Of a DNA stretch of 43,464 nucleotides, positions 37,312 through 43,464 are shown piece by piece. The translations under genes were made by a program, and so were the position numbers. The DNA is from Planctomycetota bacterium. GTDB lineage: Bacteria; Planctomycetota; Phycisphaerae; Tepidisphaerales; Tepidisphaeraceae. The DNA lies in the NCBI GenBank assembly GCA_026693085.1, contig JAPLNB010000214.1, forward strand, positions 1 through 43,464. Reading direction: 5' to 3'. How positions within the stretch are numbered: the first letter of the stretch is position 1; each line of letters opens with the position of its first letter. The notes under the pieces are model-generated. The model searched no databases. It saw only the letters and a list, made by a program, of their open reading frames with translations, and was not told where the DNA came from.

Positions 37312-40300
37312 ATGAGAAGGAACCGGACTGGCGGAGCAGCGATCGCGAGCCTGGGTGCCGTAGCGATGGCATGGTTCGGCGTGCTGCTGTTCCCTCACTT
37401 CCCGGTCGAGGCTCAGGAGAGCAACATGGCCGTCTCCGCGGCGTTCCCCGACGGCGCCAGAGCGGTCTGGGACTTGGACAAAGCCTACCGCGAGCCAACG
37501 CCCACGCGCGAACGCATCTGCATCAACGGCCTGTGGCGCTGGCAGCCGGCGCTGGCCAACAGCGACCCCGTACCGGCCGGCAATTGGGGCCACTTCAAGG
37601 TGCCCGGATCCTGGCCCGGAATCACAGACTACATGCGGCAGGACTCCCAGACGCTCTATGCCCATCCAACCTGGAAGGCACTGAAGCTGAGCGACATCAC
37701 CGCGGCCTGGTACCAGCGGGAGATTGCTGTTCCAGCGAACTGGACTGGCCGGCGGATCGTTCTGTGCGCCGAAACCCTCAACTCCTACGCCGCCGTCTAC
37801 GTCGATGGCACCAAAGCAGGCGAAATGCGCTTCCCCGCCGGCGAAGTGGACCTGACCGCAGTGTGCCGCCCCGGCGGCAAACACCTGCTCAGCATGTACG
37901 TCGTGGCGATGCCCCTCAAGGCCGTCATGCTGTCGTTCAGCGATACCGCCTCGTCCAAAGTGGCCAGAGGCTCCGTCGAGCGCCGCGGCCTGTGCGGCGA
38001 TGTCTACCTCGTCAGCAGCCCCGCCGGCGCCGGCATCGCCGACCTGAACGTGGACACGTCGGTGCGCAACTGGGAGATCACCTTCACCGCCACCCTGCAG
38101 AACCTGGACCCCAAAGCTCAATACGCCCTTCGCGCCGAGGTCAGCGACCAAGGCCCCAGCGCCGCAGCGTTCACCAGCAAACCGTTCCAGCCCGGCCAAC
38201 TCCAAAACGGACGCATCGCGTTCTCCGAAAAGTGGAAGCCCGACAAGCTCTGGGACATCCACACCCCGCAAAACCAATACCAGCTCACCCTATCGCTGCT
38301 GGATGCCGCCGGCAAACCCGTCGACATCAGCCAACCCAGATCATTCGGGTTCCGCGAGTTCTGGATCGACGGCCGCGACTTCTACCTCAACGGCACGCGC
38401 ATCTTCCTCTCTGCTCTCCCGCTGGACAATGCCCAGGTGGGAGCCGCGTGGGCCTGCTACGACGGGACGAAGGAGAGCCTGCTTCGACTCAAAAGCATCG
38501 GGATCAACTTCGTCTACACCCATAACTACGGGTGCGAGCCGGGCACCCATCTGGGCTTCTCGGAGGTTCTCAAGGCCGCGGACGACGTGGGAATGCTCGT
38601 GTCGTTCTCCCAGCCGCATTTTGGCCAGTACGACTGGCAGGCGGCCGACGCCGACCAGAACAACGGCTACGCGAAGCACGCGGCGTTCTATGTGGGCGCG
38701 GCCGGGAGCCATCCGTCCGTGGTGATGTACTCCATGAGCCACAACGCCACCGGCTACGCCGAGGACATGAACCCGGACATGATTGATGGAACTACACAGC
38801 CGCGCGACTCATGGGCGCTCAACAACGCCAAGCGCGCTCTGCGCGCCGAAGCCATCGTCAAACGCCTCGACCCCGCTCGCATTGTCTACCATCACTCCTC
38901 CGGCAACCTCAGCTCGATGCACACAACCAACTTCTACACCAACATGGCCCCGCTTCAGGAACTGGACGACTGGTTCGAGCACTGGGCCACCAAGGGCGTC
39001 AAGCCCATGTTCACCTGTGAGTACATGGTGCCATGCACCTGGGACTGGACGATGTATCGCGGCTGGTACAAGGGCGGCCGGACTTTCGGCAGCGCCGTGG
39101 TGCCCTGGGAGTTCTGCATCGCCGAGTGGAGTTCACAATTCCTCGGCGACCGCGCCTACCAGATCAGCGAGGAGGAAAAGAAGAACCTGCGCTGGGAGGC
39201 CGAGCAGTTCCGCGCGGGCAAGCTCTGGCATCGCTGGGATTACCCCTACCAGGTCGGCTCGCGGGTATTCGAGAACCAGCACGCGATCATCGGCAAGTAC
39301 CTGACCAGCAATTGGCGGGCCTTTCGCACCTGGGGCGTGTCGGCCATCTCCCCGTGGGAACACGATTTCTTCTGGGGCCTGCGTCCCGGGGTCGATAAGA
39401 GCCGAAAACAGCTCAAGGTCGATTGGGAAAATCTGCAGCGGCCAGGGTTCAGCCCGGACTACATCGACCGGCAATACGAGCGCATGGACTTGGCCTTCAA
39501 GCAATCGGACTGGGTCCCGACCGCCGATGGGCAGGCCATCCTGCGCAACAACATGCCGCTGTTGGCCTATATCGGCGGGAAACCCGCGGCCTTCACGAGC
39601 AAGGACCACAATTTCACCCCCGGCCAAACCATCCAAAAGCAGCTCATCCTCATCAACAACTCGCGTCAGACCGTGACCTGCGATTGCCGCTGGTCTTTGG
39701 CCCTGCCCCAGGCCGTGGCCGGCGCTCAGGAAGTCACCATCGCGACGGGCCAACAGCAGCGCATTCCCATGCGACTGGAACTGCCGGCCACACTGGCGCC
39801 CGGCAGATACGATCTGAACGCGACTTTCCGTTTCTCCAGCGGTGAAACCCAGACCGACTCCTTCACCCTTCACATTCTGCCGCGTCCAGAGGCTCCCCAG
39901 ACGGGCGCGAAGATCGCGATCTTTGACCCCAAGGGTGAAACCGCCAAGCTCCTGGCCAGCTTGGGAATCCAATGCCAGCCCGTGGGGGCCGCAGCCGATC
40001 TTTCCGGCTTCGACCTCCTCGTCGTAGGCAAGGGAGCCTTGACGCCCGATGCGCCAGCGCCGGACATCAGCCGCGTCCGCGATGGCCTGAAGGTGCTCGT
40101 CTTCGAGCAGACCTCGGACGTGCTCGAGCAACGATTTGGCTTCCGCGTCACCGAGTACGGCCTGCGGCAAGTCTTCAAACGCCTGCCGGATCACCCCCTC
40201 CTGGCCGGCGTGGATACCGAGCACCTGCAAGACTGGTGCGGCGAGGCAACGCTCTTGCCGCCACGCCTGAAGTACGAACTGAGCCCCCGCTACAGTGGTG

Positions 40301-42255
40301 CGCCAGCCGTCAAGTGGTGCAACATCGAAGTCTCTCGCGTGTGGCGTTGTGGCAACCGCGGCAACGTCGCTTCAGTCCTCATTGAGAAGCCCGCGAGTGG
40401 CGATTTCCTGCCGATCCTAGACGGCGGCTACAGCCTCCAATACAGCCCCCTGATCGAATACCGCCAAGGCAAAGGAATGGTCCTGTTCTGCCAACTGGAT
40501 CTCACCGGCCGGACCGAGGACGACCCCGCCGCCGCCCGACTCGTCCGAAACATCCTGTCCTACGTATCTGACAAGTCCAATTGGCGGCCCACGCCGACTC
40601 GCCAGGCAGTTTACGTCGGTGACCCAGCCGGTCGGCGGCATCTGACCTTCGCCGGTATTGCCGTCGCTCCCTATGACGGGGGAAAGCTCTCGCAAGACCA
40701 GGTCCTCATCGCCGGAACCGGCGGAGGGCAGAAGCTGGCCGAGAACGCGCCGTCCATCGCCGATTTCCTGAAGGCGGGCGGCCACCTGCTGGCTCTCGGG
40801 TTGGACGACCAGCAAGCCAATGCCTTCCTGCCCTTCAAGGTCGGCACGAAGAAGGCGGAGCACATCGCCTCCTACTTCGAGCCACCCACCGCCAGCTCCC
40901 TGCTGGCCGGAGTCGCCCCGGCCGACGTCCACAACCGCGACCCCAGGCAACTGCCCCTTGTGTCCACAGGGGCCACCGTCATCGGCAATGGTGTGCTGGC
41001 GCAGAATGCCAACGTCGTCTTCTGCCAGCTCCCGCCCTACACCCTCACCACCGCGCAGGGGGCGGTGCCTTCGTTCGTCGTGGACGGCCAGGATGCCGTC
41101 GAAGGCAAGCAGAGTGCACTGGTCACCCTGGGGACGACCGCAGGCGCCGGCGTGCAATTCGGGCAAAAGGTGAATGCGCCGCCACAGGTCGGCAAGACCT
41201 ACACCTTCGCCGTTCTTGTCAAGGCCATGGGCTCGCCCATCCTCGCTCATCTCGAGGTCGAGCGGGCAGGCAGTCCATGGGACCGCGCTGTCAAGGGCGA
41301 CAACGTCCTGATCCCCGAAAACCAGTGGACCGACTTGCACGTCACCTTCAAGTGCGAGAAACCCTTCCCGGAAGGTTGGCAAGCGTACATCGGCTGTGCA
41401 CAGGACGGTGGACGGTTCCGAGCCGACCTGTTCCGGCTGTACGAGGGAGATTATGTCCCGTGGAAGCCCCCGACGCAGCAAGCCAGAGGACCGCAGAACC
41501 TCTTCACCAACCCCGGCTTTGAGACGGGCCAGAAGCCGTGGTATTTCACGTTCCACGAGCAGCATAACCTCAGGCGGACCTACCGCCGCACCTCGTTCCT
41601 GCTGACGCGCCTGCTGGCCAACATGGGAGTCCGCGCCCAGACGCCCCTGTTGTCCCGTTTCTCCGCGCCGGTGGGTGAAGACCAGGCTAAGCCTGGCCCC
41701 TCGGTCCTACGCAACGGCGACTTCAACCACGCCACCACGCCCGACGGGGTGCCCGACCCGTGGCAGTTCTCTTCAGATTCCCGCCAGGCAACCTGCACGC
41801 GCCAGCAACTTCCCGGCAACGGCTCCTGGGCGCTGCGCCTGGCCATGTCCGCCTACGGTGGCAAGGACCAGGCCAGCGTGATGCTCGCTCAGAATGATGT
41901 GCCCGTGAAGGAGGGGCAGTGGTATCGCATCTCGTTGAAAGCCAAGGCCGAGGGTCTGGCCGGCAAGGCCGTCTCCTTGGCCATCCAAAACACCCAGACC
42001 TGGACTTCGCTCATCGACTACCAGTCCTTCGCCCCCGGCCAGGAGTGGCGCACCTTCCGGTTCCTGGTGCAGTCCAACGCAACCGCCGACAAGACGCGCT
42101 TCCAGATCTGGCACGGGAACATCGGAACGGTGTGGTTGGCGGACATCGCCATGGCGCCTGTTGCGCCGCCCTCGACCGATGGCAGATGGTCCCAGGGTCT
42201 TTACCTCGACCAGCCCGAGGAGTGGGACGATCCGTACCGCTTCTTCCGCTGGTAG
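37312..42255 (+). CDS. Giant secreted GH2-like glycoside hydrolase family protein
   Basis: This 1647-residue secreted protein has a signal peptide (hydrophobic GGAAIASLGAVAMAWFGVLL, cleavage near VEAQ). Residues about 60-230 form a GH2-type jelly roll (VPGSWPGITDYM, YQREIAVPANWTGRRIV, YAAVYVDGTKAG), then an Ig-like domain and a TIM barrel (about 340-720: GFREFWIDGRDFYLNGTRIF, KSIGINFVYTHNYG). The nucleophile position is kept (Glu570 in MFTCEYMVP). The acid/base Asn-Glu appears as Asn478-Ala479 (SMSHNATGY). Residues 860-1140 contain a Rossmann-like, GATase/ThuA-type segment, and two CBM-like jelly rolls occupy about 1210-1310 and 1480-1630. GAGGAG lies 9 bp before the ATG. Polysaccharide binding or degradation is likely; catalysis is uncertain. 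Confidence 0.8.
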   Translation: MRRNRTGGAAIASLGAVAMAWFGVLLFPHFPVEAQESNMAVSAAFPDGARAVWDLDKAYREPTPTRERICINGLWRWQPALANSDPVPAGNWGHFKVPGSWPGITDYMRQDSQTLYAHPTWKALKLSDITAAWYQREIAVPANWTGRRIVLCAETLNSYAAVYVDGTKAGEMRFPAGEVDLTAVCRPGGKHLLSMYVVAMPLKAVMLSFSDTASSKVARGSVERRGLCGDVYLVSSPAGAGIADLNVDTSVRNWEITFTATLQNLDPKAQYALRAEVSDQGPSAAAFTSKPFQPGQLQNGRIAFSEKWKPDKLWDIHTPQNQYQLTLSLLDAAGKPVDISQPRSFGFREFWIDGRDFYLNGTRIFLSALPLDNAQVGAAWACYDGTKESLLRLKSIGINFVYTHNYGCEPGTHLGFSEVLKAADDVGMLVSFSQPHFGQYDWQAADADQNNGYAKHAAFYVGAAGSHPSVVMYSMSHNATGYAEDMNPDMIDGTTQPRDSWALNNAKRALRAEAIVKRLDPARIVYHHSSGNLSSMHTTNFYTNMAPLQELDDWFEHWATKGVKPMFTCEYMVPCTWDWTMYRGWYKGGRTFGSAVVPWEFCIAEWSSQFLGDRAYQISEEEKKNLRWEAEQFRAGKLWHRWDYPYQVGSRVFENQHAIIGKYLTSNWRAFRTWGVSAISPWEHDFFWGLRPGVDKSRKQLKVDWENLQRPGFSPDYIDRQYERMDLAFKQSDWVPTADGQAILRNNMPLLAYIGGKPAAFTSKDHNFTPGQTIQKQLILINNSRQTVTCDCRWSLALPQAVAGAQEVTIATGQQQRIPMRLELPATLAPGRYDLNATFRFSSGETQTDSFTLHILPRPEAPQTGAKIAIFDPKGETAKLLASLGIQCQPVGAAADLSGFDLLVVGKGALTPDAPAPDISRVRDGLKVLVFEQTSDVLEQRFGFRVTEYGLRQVFKRLPDHPLLAGVDTEHLQDWCGEATLLPPRLKYELSPRYSGAPAVKWCNIEVSRVWRCGNRGNVASVLIEKPASGDFLPILDGGYSLQYSPLIEYRQGKGMVLFCQLDLTGRTEDDPAAARLVRNILSYVSDKSNWRPTPTRQAVYVGDPAGRRHLTFAGIAVAPYDGGKLSQDQVLIAGTGGGQKLAENAPSIADFLKAGGHLLALGLDDQQANAFLPFKVGTKKAEHIASYFEPPTASSLLAGVAPADVHNRDPRQLPLVSTGATVIGNGVLAQNANVVFCQLPPYTLTTAQGAVPSFVVDGQDAVEGKQSALVTLGTTAGAGVQFGQKVNAPPQVGKTYTFAVLVKAMGSPILAHLEVERAGSPWDRAVKGDNVLIPENQWTDLHVTFKCEKPFPEGWQAYIGCAQDGGRFRADLFRLYEGDYVPWKPPTQQARGPQNLFTNPGFETGQKPWYFTFHEQHNLRRTYRRTSFLLTRLLANMGVRAQTPLLSRFSAPVGEDQAKPGPSVLRNGDFNHATTPDGVPDPWQFSSDSRQATCTRQQLPGNGSWALRLAMSAYGGKDQASVMLAQNDVPVKEGQWYRISLKAKAEGLAGKAVSLAIQNTQTWTSLIDYQSFAPGQEWRTFRFLVQSNATADKTRFQIWHGNIGTVWLADIAMAPVAPPSTDGRWSQGLYLDQPEEWDDPYRFFRW

Positions 42256-42276
42256 CCGACGCAGCTCCCAGAGCCT

Positions 42277-42435
42277 AAAGCATTTCCCGATTGCCTGTAC
42301 TCCCTTCCTCCCCTCGCCCGGTACTCCGGGAGAGGGTTGGGTGTGAGGGCTTCCTTTTTCTCCTCGCCAAGCATCCCGAGAGCGCGTTAGGTTGAACTCT
42401 CCGCGCACGGAGTTCACTCAATCGGGAACCGCTCT
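42277..42435. mobile_element. MITE-like palindromic element
   Basis: The ends are inverted repeats of about 19 bp (AAAGCATTTCCCGATTG on the left; reverse complement of the right end AGAGCGGTTCCCGATTG), with 10 terminal bases perfect. Inside are two hairpins: CCCTC-G-CCCGG-TACT-CCGGG-A-GAGGG (about 42315-42340) and TGAACTC-T-CCG-CGCA-CGG-AGTTCA (about 42393-42416). It encodes nothing and follows the GH2-like gene, where its first hairpin may also act as a terminator (followed by CCTTTTTCTCC). Confidence 0.55.
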
Positions 42436-42554
42436 AAGTCAACAGCCAATGGAACGCAGCTAACCTTCCCCACGAATAGTGGGCGCGTCGCAGCAAAAAC
42501 AGCCTCACATTCAACTCATCTCCCCTCTTCTCCCCGGCCCTTGTCGCGTCCCTC

Positions 42555-43464
42555 CTAACGAGCCTCCGGACGAAATTGCACATTCTCTGCATGCTTCCCG
42601 ATACGCGCCGCGGCCGACCCGCCTGTCAATTTCGACCCCAGGATAGACACGTTCTCGAACCTTACATCCCGAACGTTGTGCTCCGCGTCCGCTCCCTCCA
42701 CCTGCACCAGATACTCCCCCGGCTTGCCATCAATGCTCACGTTCCTGAACCGTATGTTGCGAATGAACCCCGGCGTCTTCTTACGCATATACTGGTTCAC
42801 CACCGGCTTGAGCCGGATCAGCTCCCGCTGCCCTTCCCCGTGAATCCGCACATTCTCAACCGTGATGTCTTCCATCCGCATGTCCTCGCCAGGCTCCAGC
42901 AGGAACGGCGTCATCGAAAAGTGGATGATGTCCAGATTGCGGATCGTCACGTTGCGCATGAACCCGGCCCGGCTCTCGTGCCCGAGCAGAAAGATGCGCG
43001 CCCGGTCGCACCAGAAAATGCAGTTCTCCACCGTGATCCGCTCGACGTTGTTGTTCGGCCCATTAAGATCAAGCCCCTTGAGCGCCACGCAATCATCATC
43101 GCTGCGGATGAAGCAGTCGGTGATCAGCACATCTTGCGAGTTGCACGGGTTGATGCCGTCGTCGTTCTGCACCCGGGAGTTGCAGAGCTTGATGTTGCGA
43201 ATCGTCACGCGCTGGCTCTTCGACGGCACGATCGTCCAGTGCGACGCGCCCCGGAGCGTGATCCCGCTGACTTCGACATCGCTGCTGTTGCGGATCGCAA
43301 TGAGATTGCCAACCGGGCCTTTGCGCCATTCCCAATCGGAGCCGTCCAAAATTCCGCGACCCAGGATGCGCATGTTCGTCCCTTCCGCCAGCACCTCGCC
43401 CTTCACCACCGCGCCGCCGGCCAAATACAGCGTCTGATTGCTCTTCAGGACGATCTTCTCCGGC
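42555..43464 (-). CDS. GH28-like parallel beta-helix glycoside hydrolase (5' end cut by the window)
   Basis: The frame is open to the right edge (SNQTLYLAGGAVVKGEV precedes any start), so the N-terminus is missing; 302 residues plus the stop are present. The right-handed beta-helix pattern is plain, with repeated V-x-I-x-N-V turns. The active-site region reads RVQNDDGINPCNSQDVLITD and CFIRSDDDCVALKG, equivalent to the NTD and DD acids of GH28, then LLGHESRAG for the GHG motif. The details fit the GH28-like proteins common in Planctomycetota and Bacteroidota rather than classic polygalacturonase. Together with the GH2-like neighbour it suggests a plant- or algal-polysaccharide locus. The substrate is unknown. 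Confidence 0.85.
   Translation of the reverse strand, partial: PEKIVLKSNQTLYLAGGAVVKGEVLAEGTNMRILGRGILDGSDWEWRKGPVGNLIAIRNSSDVEVSGITLRGASHWTIVPSKSQRVTIRNIKLCNSRVQNDDGINPCNSQDVLITDCFIRSDDDCVALKGLDLNGPNNNVERITVENCIFWCDRARIFLLGHESRAGFMRNVTIRNLDIIHFSMTPFLLEPGEDMRMEDITVENVRIHGEGQRELIRLKPVVNQYMRKKTPGFIRNIRFRNVSIDGKPGEYLVQVEGADAEHNVRDVRFENVSILGSKLTGGSAAARIGKHAENVQFRPEAR

Noticed and set aside
36943-38277. 444-codon minus-strand frame opposite the GH2-like gene
   Set aside because: It is the antisense shadow of a clearly coding, signal-peptide-bearing gene and has no recognisable domain.

Overview
The window looks like a chromosomal segment of a GC-rich member of the Planctomycetota, most likely class Phycisphaerae. 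The lineage call is inference from three things: a ribosomal operon without rpmD, infA, adk and rpsD and a fusA without rpsL, rpsG or tuf; secreted proteins with Ala/Pro/Thr-Gln-rich linkers; and very large secreted glycosidase-like proteins. No 16S rRNA or tRNA gene is present to confirm it.

Layout. (1) 1-4.3 kb: a TetR-controlled efflux locus (partial TolC-like lipoprotein and tetR on minus, a membrane fusion lipoprotein on plus). The plus unit continues, tightly packed, into a methyltransferase and a CpsB/CapC-type PHP phosphatase. (2) 4.3-8.5 kb: an M20 peptidase, a CorA Mg2+ channel and a cellulose-synthase-like glycosyltransferase. (3) 8.7-24.9 kb: one long minus-strand S10-spc-alpha ribosomal cluster from rpsJ to rplQ, with secY, map, rpmJ and rpoA. 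(4) 25.0-27.6 kb: a cyclase-fold lipoprotein and an HlyD-like adaptor wedged between the S10 cluster and fusA. (5) 27.8-30.9 kb: fusA, a highly structured leader, and upstream of it a separate unidentified structured RNA of about 450 nt. (6) 31.1-33.2 kb: a small unknown protein with a TatD-like hydrolase, and an NAD(P)HX dehydratase. (7) 33.4-37.0 kb: an NtrC-type regulator, a histidine kinase and a lone receiver on minus, with a divergent sigma-54 promoter that appears to drive a small terminated RNA. (8) 37.3-43.5 kb: a giant secreted GH2-like protein, a 159-bp MITE-like palindromic element, and a truncated GH28-like protein.

The strongest unexplained signals are in non-coding DNA. Twelve intergenic gaps of the ribosomal cluster hold degenerate tandem repeats with a 7-bp period; in most of them a second array is complementary to the first, so each gap can fold into a hairpin. 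The repeat theme differs from gap to gap while the architecture stays the same. The fusA leader folds into a near-gapless three-way junction whose closing strand can instead form a downstream hairpin, and two tiny reading frames lie over the switching strand. The two-component locus has a near-consensus -24/-12 promoter, a dyad about 105 bp upstream of the predicted start, and a strong intrinsic terminator about 145 nt downstream, so it looks like a self-contained regulator plus sRNA module.

fusA and rpsJ share almost the same promoter (TTGAC-A/G, 16-bp spacer, TACAGT), which suggests joint control of translation genes. All calls come from reading the sequence; no database search, folding program or alignment was run.
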